A stretch of DNA of 64,000 nucleotides. Source: Aquila chrysaetos chrysaetos (lineage: Eukaryota > Chordata > Aves > Accipitriformes > Accipitridae). Shown piece after piece: positions 13,701-25,800 of this stretch. Where the stretch lies: positions 20,276,698-20,340,697 of the forward strand of contig NC_044024.1 of the NCBI RefSeq assembly GCF_900496995.4. Reading direction: 5' to 3'. Within the stretch, counting starts at the first letter, position 1, and every line of letters begins with the position of its first letter. Made by a program: the position numbers and the translations under genes. The notes under the pieces are model-generated. The model was not told the origin of the DNA and did not search any database. It saw nothing but the letters and a program-made list of their open reading frames with translations.

Positions 13701-15853
13701 TCGGGAAAAAATAATCCCAGGAAAAGCTATCAGATATATCAGTATGGCGGTGTTTCTGTCTGTAAAAACATTTGAGCAACTGAGGGACAGTAAGAAAAAT
13801 GCATTTGCGCTAGCAGACTGTTAAAGAAAACTGAACACAGGTGTTAAGTCTGTTCTTGCTGTGACACGTAACAAAGATTTTCTGGCAGCCATGGAAGAGC
13901 AGCCTTAGGACACACGTGTGCTCTGCAGAAACCATTTATTTGTTTTATATTTCTTTTCCAAGAAACTGAATAGGGAAATACAAAAAAACCCCACACTTAT
14001 AACAACCACCGACACTGAACAAAATTTCTCTTTGTGGTATCACATACTTAAAATTACGATTTATTCAGTTCCTCTCTGTGCTAATATTTTTTACTCCTAT
14101 GAGGAGGATTTGTGCAAACAAGGCTCTTAAAAAGGCTTAAGGGTCACTTACCAAGGAGAACAGTTATTCAGTTATTTTTTTTATGGACTACTCTCCATTT
14201 CTAACCATGGAGCTGAGTCGATGGCATGTAAGGGATGTAACAGTTAAGAAGTGCAAAGGGTCTGGTGGGCAGAGGCATGTCTAAAAATACACCTATGTGG
14301 GAATGGGAGGAAATATGTTAAATAAGCAGCAGCTCTTGCACGCTTGACATTTGTTTTGAGTTGCGTTGTTTAAGGGTCAAAAATTTCAGCATGGAAATGA
14401 CAGTGTTTTGGAGTGCTCAGTCCCCGATAACCCCAAGTGCAGGAGCCCAGAGATGTCAGACCACACACTGGTGCGCACATGAGCATTACTGCTCACAAGC
14501 CTTGCACACATGGTATGCTTGTGGACTGCCATGGAAGAACAATATTCAGTAAGAATCTTAGCTAAAGGGACTACTGCTACTCAAGTTACATTTCTAAAGT
14601 TACACAGCAAACACACAAACAAGCAGTTTTATAAACTAGATATCTAACTGCAGTAACTATAGTTGAAACTGAGTAACTGCGCATACAGAGGAAAACCTCA
14701 GTGAAGATGCGGTTCAGAATGCACATCTTGTATCTTATAGCACGTAGAACAGTGGTTTAGGAAAAAACCAGTAATCATCCTTTCACGTTACTTGAATCTA
14801 CTGTTGTGTTTCCTAGAACGTAAGTCACATTTATTAAGCATTATTTAAATTTAAAATGCTACACAGTTAGGTAAAGCACCTAGGTAAGTGGAACAAGGAT
14901 CAGAGTACACTGTACTATTTTTACTTTAAAATGGGTTGCACAGTATCATAAAATAGCTTTAAAAAACCCAAACAAAAAAAGCCAGGTCTGCTGTACAAAT
15001 CTAACAAGTAATTTTGCAAAACACAACCATTAGCTAGATGTTAAGAAAAATGTTTTACATGTTGGCCATGCTTATACTACAACAAAAGTGCAATGGGGTA
15101 GGCTAAACATGTCATTAACAGATATTTAAAAAATAAATTATACGTTTATTATAAATTTAAATATTTTTTAAATGAAATCCTCTGAACACAAGCATTTCTG
15201 TAACTGTCTTGGTATTACTTACAATCTTATTTTCTACAGCAAAGACAGTTATAACAGAATACCACTTCAGAGTTATTAAAATAATAATTTTAAAGTCTCT
15301 TTAATTAGTGCAGATTTTAAGAGTACAAGTACTAGAATGTAATGTGCTATTTTAAGTCTGTCCTTGTCATGTCAACTTGTTTCTAATTTCAGAGGCTTTC
15401 AAGCATACCTAGATTTTTTTTTTTAATTGATATATACATCAATATTCTAACTGCCATTATACACTTATGCTATAAAACATTCCCGATTATCAGTGTATGG
15501 AAATACGGGCATTCTCCCTGCACACTAGCAGAAGTGATGAGCAAAAATCATGAGGTGAGATGAGCTGCAGCATCATCACACAAAGTAAAACAGATGGGCA
15601 CACAGGTATTCTGCTCTGGTTTTTGACACTTAACAGCCGCTATTGACAGACCAATGAGTTTATAATAAGAATTAAAGAAGAAATATAAATCTATTGCCTA
15701 ATAGGCAAGCTACAAGTATGCTTTTAGAAAAAGATGCTCAACTGATGAAGCAGTAACATACTCTAGGGAATCAATAGTCACATCAATATATATTGAAGGA
15801 AATCCTAGTTCATTGGTTTTGTCCTCACTGAACAACAGTGGTATTCAAGTGTA

Positions 15854-15934
15854 ACAGACTTAAGAGTCTTGGATTTAAAGTGATAACCAAGGATCTACCT
15901 TGGATCACTTTAAATCCGAGACTCTTAAATCTGT
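15854..15934. repeat. Long near-perfect inverted repeat (hairpin)
   Basis: The left arm is 15854-15892 and the right arm 15898-15934, separated by a 5-base loop (15893-15897, ATCTA). Paired by hand, 35 of 37 positions are Watson-Crick. One is T:G (15870/15918) and one is C:A (15859/15929), and there is a two-base bulge (AA at 15885-15886). In a minus-strand transcript the C:A becomes G:U. Such a long tight stem is unusual in single-copy DNA. It could be a microRNA-like or dsRNA hairpin, the remains of a palindromic or MITE-type element, or a template-switch product. Confidence 0.9.
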
Positions 15935-15941
15935 GATAATT

Positions 15942-15985
15942 GGTGAATCACTTTATCTCTACCTTGGAGATAAAGATATCACACC
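15942..15985. repeat. Second, adjacent hairpin sharing loop sequence
   Basis: A nine-base perfect stem pairs 15951-15959 (CTTTATCTC) with 15967-15975 (GAGATAAAG). Outer GGTG/CACC pairing joins 15942-15945 with 15982-15985. Its loop region repeats the CTACCTTGG seen in the first hairpin (15895-15903), and ATCACTTTA occurs in both. The two hairpins therefore look related by local duplication rather than independent. Confidence 0.7.
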
Positions 15986-18552
15986 TTGAAGCCCAGTGAA
16001 CTCCCAGCTGCACAATATCCATCCATTTGGCATTAACTGTACTACAAAAACATGCAAAATTTAAATACAGGAGAAAAAAAAAAAAAAAAGATATTTTCTC
16101 AATATCTAGGACTCCTTACAAAACACTTTACTGAGGTGAAAAGTACTCTTTGATTTCAATGGAAAGTCCAAGTGCTTAGCTCTATCTGAAGCAAAGAAAG
16201 AGGGAAACAATTCCTTACGTCCTTCAGATTACACATCTATGAATCTAAAGACAAAGCAAATAAAATGCATGCTGACTTTTTGATGTGGTAGCATTAGCTC
16301 CAACCTCACTTCCACTATAAGCAACTCACGTACACAAACTTTAAAAATCAGCCATTATACAAATTGACATTCTGGCAACATGTTGGCTAAAGGAAAACAT
16401 TTCCCACCCCTCCCAGCCCCGTGCCCACAATCACCTTTCCTTACTTGTTCTGTTCCTCTATTTCCCAAGACTGCCTGTGCTATTTATTTCCTTACTGAAA
16501 AATGGTTCAATGTGCCTTCCGAGTTTTCTACTATATTTGGGATCATCTTAAAATGTAAAATAACTCTCCAGCCAATTCTACCAACTTGCCTCGCTCACAC
16601 ACACTCCTCATATCTAACCTCTGCAGAAGATCAAGTTCAAGCCGGCACCAAGTTTAGTCCTGACTCAAAAGCTACTATGAGCTATGGCAGCACAGGTCAA
16701 AATTAGCATGGTTGCCTGAAGAGTTGAAAGGCTTCCTACCTAGGGCAACAACAACAACAGCAGCAGAAGGAATTTCCACCCCCACCACTCATTCCTAACC
16801 TCTGTATCATGCACTTGGTCAGATAAATAATGTTACGCACATCTGGCACATGATTAAAGCCGTATCTTGATTACAAGTGCACTTTATATGAAGTATTAGG
16901 TAGGCACTGATAGCCCTAAGAAGTGGGGCAGGGAAAGCAGACCTGCTGTAGTTTAAGTTCTGTCCAGTTATTTTTGTTGATCTCGGCCAAGTGGCTCAAT
17001 GCAGATCACACTAGGTACCTCCTGCAGAAAAGAAAACTGAAACCACATCTCCCAAGCGATTCTGGCAACTGGCCAGAAGGTCCTCCTCTTTGCAAGCACA
17101 AGTCTCATTCCATATACTGTCTTTTAGTTCACGTCCGTATAGAACAAGTGAAAACTTCTCGCAGCTCCAGCATATCCAGGATTAAGGCAAGGTTCTCCCC
17201 GTCCGCCACTCGGACCACAAACAGCAATCTGTGAGAAAGGGCCTTGGCGCTGGCAGGCTTCATGTCCACCACGGGTCATTACAGAAACCTGTCACACCAC
17301 TTCCAGTGTGTGTTTTACTTTCAGTGCAATACAAGTTACTCTGCGAGTGAGTGGCCACAAAAGAAATAACCAGCACTGTGTTCAGCTTTCATTTTTATGT
17401 GCCTATCTACAGGGTTCAAGATTTTGAGGAAACATACAGCTACTAAGAGTGTCAGCAGATTATGGGCAATCCTGATTTCCCTCCCCCACCCCCAACCGAA
17501 AAAACCAAGGAAACAAAAGAAAAGCAATAGCAAAGTATTAATAATTCCTATCCACTATAAAGCATAGCTCTACTAGCAGAGGAGAAATACTTTCTTATGC
17601 TTTCCCTTGGGCCCTTCTGTACAGCTAACCAATTCCACTAAACACCTTCCAAACGAAGATGTGACAGAGCAATCCTAGTTACAGGGAGAAGAGGAGGTAA
17701 CTTTGGAACAAAGATGAACACCAAAGCAGTCACTCTCTAGCTGCTGTAGAATGCAGGAAAATTAAACAGCATAGCCAACTTTTGAGATGTGCCTTCAACA
17801 AAAAGGGTGGAAGACATCGCACCATGTAAATAACAATCCAATATATGAACAAATAGAACAAAACTATAAATTTTGTTTCTCAGGAAATTGCTTCCCTCCT
17901 TCAACGAAACTTCCTTCTCTCCTGAGAAAATACATGTCCTGAAGCACAGTGACCACATGCTTAGTTGCGTATACAATGAAGATTTCCCTTAATAATTAAC
18001 TCCAACTCTTTTTTTAGCTTAACCAATTCCTTATTCAGAACAGTTTTCTTATAAACAAGCACTCATTCATTTGTCATATTAACTACCTAACTCTATTAAT
18101 CATTAACTTCAACAGATTTGGCATGTTTACTTGGCTCAGGCTACTGTTTAATATTTCATTTGGGTATTAACTTCATATAAAACAGTGTAATAGGCTGCAT
18201 CTATTTTACTAGACATGTATCTTTACATCACTTGGAATGTATCTGTATCTAATGCCTTGCCTTAGTGATTTGTTCAACAGTGGTTTCTCCAGTTTTATAA
18301 AAGGGCTGAAGCATAATCCTCATGTTAGAAGGATGTGTCATCCACCAAACACTGGTAATTTATTATGCTGAAAATTTATAGCTGCTGGTAAGTGTTAGAT
18401 TATTCAATCAGTAGACAACAGGCAACACCATCACTTGTTTGCACAGTATATGTTACAAATAGCATTAAAGGTAATACATAAGTAAAGTTTACACGAGATG
18501 CAAATACCCAAATAATTAACACATCATGAAACCTTACCACAGTGGGGTTCTT

Positions 18553-18580
18553 GGGGGGGGGGGGGGGGGGGGGGGGGGGG
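18553..18580 (+). repeat. Poly-G tract (28 G)
   Basis: An uninterrupted run of 28 G on the plus strand. In a minus-strand transcript it would be a C tract. It lies about 0.85 kb from the CpG island, on the putative intron side. Length is likely polymorphic and subject to assembly error. Confidence 0.95.
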
Positions 18581-20783
18581 TGTCTTGTCTGTTTCAAGTT
18601 TATACAGTTCTGCAGTTTAAACAACAATGAAGGGGAACTGGCAAATACAAAGAAATGAGAGGCAAGTTAAGAATACATTAAATAATTTCTTAAATAGCTT
18701 TTATGTGGAAATATTTAAGGTTTCTGTAGATCTGTATTAAAACACAAACTTTGTATCCATGCATGAAGAGCAGAAGAAAGAAAATGAAACCAATCTTTCT
18801 GAAACTGTGGAACATTGCTAATTCTGTCTCTTGTTTGGGAGAAAAGATTGGTTTGGAGATTTATTTGTTTAAAATGTAAGATTTTCACATCTTAGGAAAA
18901 AAACCAAACCACCCATGTCTTTCATCATTGCAATTAGTCTGAGATGACAAATCCAAGATTGAAAAAGTAGAACTTAATTAAAAGAAAAAAAAATAATCCT
19001 ATGTTTCCAATTCCTATTTGTAACTTTATTTCCTAATTTTTGCACTTCAAATTGGCAAGGCTATAAATGCAAGGTTGTCTATAATAGGAAATGACAAAGC
19101 GTGTCATATTCGTATTTTTATGCTACAACAGTCCAAGATGAAAAGAGCAACCGAGTAAGGACAGATATTATCTTTAACCTGATAATCATCTTTTACAACC
19201 ATCAGGGACGACAGCTGTCCATTTACTTTATAAGAAACAATCCTTAATTTACACCAAATTTCTCTACAATCTCCATCTATATTTATTGAGCATCCTCACT
19301 GGAAAAAAAAATTATTGAATATGAACAATTATGTTAGAAAAAAAGGTGTTATAGTACAAAATAGTTCAAAGGTTGCTGTAATTATTTCATTAAAGCATTA
19401 GGTAAAACAGCGGCACTAGATAAGGGGAGGGCTGTGCAGCCCACTGTCCTTGGCCCGTGGAGCGTCTGTCCACTCTCCGCCTGGGGCAGGGGAGGCATGC
19501 AGCACACGCACACGCTCGCTTTGCAAACCAGCATCCAAAAATCCACAAAGCGTACCGAGACATTTCAGAACACCGCCAAGTGAAACTCATCTCAGGGGAA
19601 CGGGACAACAAAAATACTCGACCGGTTGCTTGCTTTACTTTTAACAGGTGCTCTTATGACGTGAAATCGAAAAACATGCCCTGTGCGTAGTGTTGAGCAA
19701 CGAATCACGCTTTCCTGGGTTCCTGCGTGTGCTACATCAGCATCAGACCATATCCTGAGCCCAACCTCCTTTTCTGCATCTAGAAGGAGGGGGCGGGGGG
19801 GCTCCGAGGGAGGAGATAGCACTGTCGATGTCTCGGGCAGGCCCACGAAACCCGCCGGCTCCCCGGGAAAGCGCCGAGGAGCAAGTCAGGGACGCTGCGA
19901 AGGCACAGCAAGGAGCGGGGAGCGAGCAGCCCTTCCTCCGGGGCCGCTCCGCCGGGCAACAGGCAGGCGAGGGAGCAGAGAGAGGATCGTGCCGCCGGCC
20001 ATCAGCCACAGAACAGGACGGGGAACAACGGGGGGGGGGGGAAGGCGGCACTGCCCCGAGAGCTGCGACGGAGGCCAGCTCACGGGGAAGGGAGCGACGG
20101 GCGGAAAGATGCTCGGGGAGCACCCGGGCACCGGGAGGAGCCTTACTGCAGAGATCGGACGCTCCCGCGCGGGTTTATTCTGGGTAGCCGGCCCGAGTAC
20201 ACACACACACACCCCCCCCGGACCCCCCCCAACTCTGCACTGCCAGGCGGTCTTTCCAGTGCCCGCCACCTGCTCCCGCGCAGGGGCCGGTGCCAGCTCC
20301 TGCCCAGGGTCTACCGCGCTCCCCCTCCCGGCACCGGGGTGCCGAGCCCGGGCACCCCCCCGCAGCCCCCCGGGAGCCATGCCCGCGGCTCCAGGGAGCC
20401 TGGGAGGGATCTGACCCCACGTCACCCCCCCCGGCGGCTCCTTCCCTCAGCTGACCCGGCTGCCTCCGCCCAGGCTGCGGCCCGCCTGGGCGGTCCCACC
20501 GCCGGCGGCGGGGCGGAGGACGCTCCGGCGGGGAGAGTCAGCCCCGGGCCCCGATCCCTTCCCCGCGGGCAGGGCGACCCTCCCTCCCGCCCCTCACCTC
20601 ATCCCAGACGCTGCCGGGGCGGGGGCAACGAGGGGAACCTGCCTCGTCTCGTCCCGTTTTCCCGACCCATCGCCGCCTCCCCGGCCGTTACGCGCGCTCA
20701 CCTCACCCCGCCGCCTCGTCCCGGCGCTGCCGGCGGAGAACGGGGCCGGCGGCTCTACCGGCCGCTAAAATGGCTGAGGGAGC

Positions 20784-20801
20784 GGGGGGGGGGGGGGGGG
20801 G
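20784..20801 (+). repeat. Poly-G tract (18 G) in CpG island
   Basis: Eighteen consecutive G within the GC-rich promoter, next to the YY1-like motif. Together with the neighbouring G-runs it is a G-quadruplex candidate close to the presumed minus-strand start site. Confidence 0.9.
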
Positions 20802-20925
20802 AGAGGGGAGGAGGAGCGAGCCCCCGCTCTGCCGGCTCCGCCGTCCAATCCTCCCGCCGCCGCCTCGGTGACGCGCCGCCGCGGAGGAAGGGGCGGGGGC
20901 GGGCCCGCAGCGAGGCCGCCGCCGG

Positions 20926-20982
20926 CTGAGGAGGATGAGGAGGAGGGCGATGAGGAGGACGAGGAGAAGGAGGGGGGGGGGC
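20926..20982 (+). repeat. GAG/GAT-rich trinucleotide tract
   Basis: A purine-rich stretch of GAGGAN triplets ends in a G run. Translated on the plus strand it gives a run of Asp/Glu, which is a composition artefact. It sits on the upstream side of the presumed minus-strand start, so it is promoter sequence rather than coding. Confidence 0.75.
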
Positions 20983-22383
20983 GGTCTCAGGGCGGGCAGC
21001 GGGGGTCGGGCCGCCCGCCCGGCTCCTCGGTAGCGGTTCTGGCCGTGACGCCCAGCCGGGCCGGGGACGCGGGTCTACGAGGCGTCGCCTGTGAGGGAGC
21101 CTGAGGGAGGAGGAGGATGTGGCGGGAAAGCGGGCTGCGAACGGGGGTTAGGCAGAGCTCTGCCGCACCGCTGTCCGCTCTGCTGTGTTAGTTTTCCAGC
21201 GGGGCTCGCAGCGACAGCCAGACCGATGGGCACACGGCAAAAACCAGTTCGAGGCCCAGGCCCAGCCTCCCTGCTCTGGTTAGGGGGCTCGAAGTGGAAG
21301 CAGCAAGGCGGCGAGGCCCCACCGTTCAGGCCGGAGCAGAGAGCGCGGGGGTTCGTCAGCCAGTTTTGCCTCCTGACGATCTGGAGACCGCCAAGCTGGG
21401 TCTCAGTGGTCTAACGCGGAACAGAAGAAATGGGTTTCAACAGCAGCAGCGCTGAGAGCGACTGGGATTACTCACAGCGCGGTTCAAAAAGCCAGAGGCC
21501 ACAAATATCTCTATGATTCATGCAAAAGTTTGCCAGATGGTTTTACGTGTTTTGGAGTCTCGGGCTGCTTTGTAAGAGAACTAGCACAAAATACCCAACT
21601 TTTGATGAGATAGATACAGAGCCGCTTCTTAACAACGTGTAAAGGAAGAGGAAACATTTTGTACTCCCTCTGCACCGAGCAGAAGTCCAGCACGGTCCTC
21701 CCCCAGCCCATATGGAGTGGGACAGAGTGTGAAAAAAGCAAAATTGCAAAACAAGCCAGAGCTGTATTTGGTAACAAGAGTTTGCTCCTATAAAAGACAA
21801 CACCTTGCAGGAGGCTAAAATTTTCTGGCAACAACTGCATATGCAATGTGGCTGTTACATTTAATAGTTCTCATTCTTGGAGAAGCAAAAAGCGCATCAC
21901 TTCCTTGGATGGAGGCTGAACTGAATCACTGTGTGGGTTTTGCCTTGCTTGGGCTATATGAATTTTAGGGCACTCTATTACTCTCGCTTTGTTCTAATTT
22001 GTTTCAAACCCCATTGTTTGGCTTAATGTCAAAACATCATCAAATAATCACTAATGAGAGGGTGTGGATTGTGCAAGGTGCCCAAAGGCATATCTGTTTT
22101 ATGCAGATGATTAAATATTTTTTTGATCTAACCTCCCTGTACTTAGGGAACATTAGGCAAACAAACTTGCTACACCTTTTTTTTTCCAACTACAACACCA
22201 ACACATTAGCCTATTTTCTAAATCTTTCTCATAAGCAGTAAATGGGTAAGAGAATATATTGGTAATTTCTTCCAACTATTTTGCACTTCCTATAGTTTTA
22301 AGTTTTGAATTAACTGAGCTTGGATTTACCATGATGTGTCCTGCCAGTGGGTACGGAAGCACATCTTGCGCGTAAACCAGCTA

Positions 22384-22850
22384 GAGCACCGGAATGGCCG
22401 TAGTGGGTCAGAACAGTGACCGAGTTAGCACAGTATGCTGTTTCCAATGGTGGCTGGTCATCTCCTGGGCAGATAACGAATTGTGCAGCTCAGAGACTTT
22501 TAGCTAAAAGGAGTTTATTTCTGCTCTTGATAGACAAATTAAAGGAAGACAAATCCGATCGCTTTCTTAATCCATATAAGCTTTTGGCATCTACGGCTTG
22601 ATGTAGTTCCACAGTTTAACTTCACACTGTGTGAAAATCACTTCTGTATGCTTTGAGCCTTCTGTCTGGTATTTCCATTTGATGTCCCTTGACTTTTGCA
22701 TTAATTAACTGTGAATTATCATTCTCTCTTAACTGTCTCCAGGCCACTCCTTGTTCTATAGATTTGTACCACAGATTCCTCGCACTACCACCTCATTCAT
22801 CTCTCTTCTAGGCTGACAAGTCTAATGTTTTCCAGGTGCGGTTTCATAGT
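22384..22850. mobile_element. Ancient amniote CR1/L3-like repeat relic
   Basis: Several phrases match an old interspersed repeat that is common in turtles and crocodilians and decayed in birds. They include gtgggtcagaacagtgacc, agcacagtatgctgtttcc, gttccacagtttaact, cactgtgtgaaaatcactt, and further on a stretch ending ctgacaagtctaatgttttcc. Their order matches my recollection of the family. The copy is heavily diverged with no coding capacity, as expected for an insertion predating the bird-reptile radiation. The exact family and orientation are uncertain, so no strand is given. Confidence 0.6.
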
Positions 22851-25800
22851 ACCTCAAACAAATTTAAGTTGGAGCTTCCATCTCTCTACCTCAGACTGCA
22901 TGTTCTTGCTCCCACGTGGATTTCAAGTGCTCCAGGTTGTGCGCTCCTACTAAGTGCAACTCTTGCCTCCCCTCTTCCTTTATGCCCTCTCTCTTGGAGA
23001 CCTCACCAAGCCATGGGACCTCCTCATGAACCTCTTCTTGGCCCTGGACAAGCTGGCCTTGCGTGCCATAGCAAGGAGCTCAGTGGGGAATCCTGGTGCC
23101 GGCGGGGCTTGTCCACTCGTGTCCCCAAGCTGGGCACTGCTGAATGACATCCAGGTTCAGTGGCGTCATTGGGAGTGCTCAACAAAATGCTTTGTTTGTT
23201 TCAGAAGGATGAACATCTAAGTTAAATTAATGATTTCAGCAAAGTTGGAAGCAAATTTTGGTTAATTACAGTCTAAGGAAAAAATATAACCTGTCAGGTT
23301 ATCGTTAGAAAAATGAGTCCTAAAATTAAACTTCCTACGGACAGGGTATCCAAGTGAAGAGTCAAATACACCTTGTTCTGTGGAGGCTTTAGAAACAGCA
23401 CTTTGGGAAACCTTTCGTGTAGCTACAGGTATGCAAATGCCTAACTGAATTACGCAGGATTTACTGATGTAGCAGTTGCTCTTTTATTTGTCAGAAGAAA
23501 TAGTTATGTTTAAACTAGTTCTTTGAAAGCTTTCAAACATTCTTTTTTGAAAATGAAGCAGAAACAGATTTATTTACTCTCGATAAATAAAGGTATGGTC
23601 AACTAGCAATACCCTGAGGATAAGTGGAATGCTTCCAAAGGCTTCAAAACAGGTAGCTAAGAAAAACAAGCCCATTGTCACGAAGCTTACGTTCACTACA
23701 AGATGTCTGAAACGCCTTTGCAAACATTTTAGGAGTCCACAAACAAAAATTAAAACTGCCTTTATATAACAGTATGTCACATTATCTTTAAAACCAAATC
23801 TGACTGAAAGGATTCTGCTTCTCTCTGCTTTGTATCTTTCCGGTAAGAAAAACCCAGCAATGGCTTTCTCTGGAATGTGATCAGTATAACAGAACTTTCC
23901 AGACAGTGCAATTGCCCTGTACCAACGCTAATTTTCATCCTTATCACAGAGGTCAAAAAGAAGCAAGAGAAAGGTGTGTGGAGGAGAGACCAAAGTCAGT
24001 CTAGAAGGTCTCTGGTTTTCACCCGTGATTCAGGGCAAGCTTGCAAATAGTCAACAGCTTCTCACCTCATTCCTGGTATCAGCAAAGGGATTGCATAATG
24101 TTAGCACTTCTAATCTAAGTAGTAAATCAATACTTGGAGCCTTGTGGGTTGTTTATTTATATAGGAGCAGTGACTGCTGAAATCAACTATTTCCTTGATG
24201 CAATCCTGTTTCTTCACAGAATATGCAGTTAGAATCAAAACAACAGAAGACAAATTTTGTATGCAAACTTTGCCATTTTGTAGCAAGCACTCTCCAAATA
24301 AAGTTGCCTCGGTTTTGTCTCAGGCTGGGAAAGTTTTAATGTGTTCTTTTTTCTTTTTTTAAAATTGTATTTCTGCTACTTCTCAATAAACTTGGAGCAC
24401 ATCATGAAAAAAAAAGCTGAAGCATGTTAGACCTCCACATTAACCCTGCTCATCAAGAGTAACATACTTTTGTTCACTCCAGGTCTTTTTAAACTGACAG
24501 GTTTTAAAAGAAAACACAACAAAAACAATATAGCAGTCAGTCATACACATTTGGTGACACAAAGGATTATTGACCTCTCCAAGGAAGTGCATTTCAAGGA
24601 GGAATTTCAAGTAGGGGGGAACTGAGGGATGGCCTATCAAATAAAGGGCAGTGTTTTAAGAGAAGGGGCCTACCTCCAAATGTATGAATTGTTTTGTTCT
24701 TTGATGCTTTTTGTTCAAGCTAGTTCCATTCCCTTCTTACTCTTACACATGAAACCTTCCATGACTGGAAAATTATCTGCAAATCTGTTTGGAACAGTTG
24801 TCATAAAATAACCAATTTCTATATTTTACATAAAGAATAAAAAAATCTTTATCACATCTAGTATCTATAGCCAATATACTGGGCCTTCTGGGGAAGGAGC
24901 AGGGGGAACATAGAGACGAAATTTGATAGGTGTTCTGAACTAAAAAACTTTAATCAATTTTGTTACCCTGATCTACACAAATATCACTTCTCATTCTGAG
25001 TCATTATGTAGAAAATGTACAGCAACTTGCAAGCATTACGTAATTAAATCTTTGTTTTAAGCCATGTTGCATGCATGAAATAGAAACATGTACCTGCTTG
25101 CAGACATAACATTTGTATTCTGTAGAAACAGTACATTTATTACCTGCTCAGATTTGTGCAGAGTTTAGAACTACTTTCTTTTCCAGAGGTAATGCCTGAC
25201 AGTAACTTTCTGCCTGCTTAGGCAGCAAGACACAACTTGCTGTAGTATTACCCAGGTACCTATTATGCCCCACAACACCTAGATATCTGCAGCATTTCAG
25301 AGACTGTGATGTACTCAATTAATTCATCAGACATAGGAGGCTGCACTACATATCAATATGTACAGCCCAGTAGGGTTCGAGATTCCGTAGCCATGATTGA
25401 TAGCACACATATTCATGGGTTTGTGCTTGGATTTTGATTCTTTCATCCAAGGGAGCACCTAGATATTTAATGATCTTGGGTCAAATCAGCACTTCATAGA
25501 CAGTACCACTGAGATCGGTAGGTTTGCACACTACATAAAGTCAAAGGAGAATGCAGTTTCAATGTTGTCTTACTGTACAATTTATGACAAAACTGAAAAG
25601 CCCCATCAGGAGCAGAGCTTTAGAGTATTAGATCCTAAATAGGATGCTGTATGGACATGGAATTTCTGACTGAAGAATACACATTTTAGGAAAGGAAAGC
25701 AGTACTGACAGAGGTATTTCTAATCTATACCATACTAAATCTAGGGAAAGATTTGGCACTCTATATTAAATTTTGTTGGTGCAAACAGTTACATGTCTTA

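Larger units (their letters stand above)
1..19400 (-). other. Non-coding AT-rich stretch, probable first intron of the minus-strand gene (ACSL4?)
   Basis: No reading frame here looks like a conserved protein: all are short, lack recognisable domains and are interrupted in the way expected of AT-rich non-coding DNA. What can be seen is one CR1 copy, several homopolymer or A/T-rich tracts, a GC-richer patch at about 13.55-13.70 kb and a long hairpin at about 15.85-15.99 kb, each listed separately. The stretch lies on the 3' (minus-strand) side of the CpG island at 19.4-21.4 kb. If that island is the ACSL4 promoter, this is its long first intron, which precedes the coding exons in vertebrates. 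No ACSL4 coding exon is visible, so the assignment rests on gene order. It could equally be plain intergenic DNA. Confidence 0.45.
19420..21420 (-). promoter_or_regulatory. ACSL4: CpG island / probable ACSL4 promoter and 5' exon (minus strand)
   Basis: About 2 kb of very GC- and CpG-rich sequence stands out from AT-rich flanks, as at a housekeeping-type promoter. Visible elements include a CCAAT box at 20845-20849, a TGACG CRE half-site at 20869-20873, a GC box at 20890-20899 and a YY1-like AAAATGGCTG at 20767-20776. On the minus strand, good splice-donor contexts (GAG|GTGAG) lie at 20597/20596 and 20701/20700. A transcript starting near 20.8 kb and leaving through one of these would run leftward. 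From established vertebrate gene order, the gene next to TMEM164 and transcribed away from it is ACSL4 (long-chain acyl-CoA synthetase, arachidonate-preferring). No ACSL4 codon is seen, so the promoter call is strong and the gene name is inferred. A divergent plus-strand transcript is also possible. Confidence 0.6.

Noticed and set aside
19683..20929. Overlapping plus and minus open frames of 119-243 codons in the first CpG island
   Set aside because: They are Gly/Pro/Arg/Ala-rich, present in several frames at once and contain poly-G-derived runs. This is typical of stop-poor GC-rich DNA, not of a gene.
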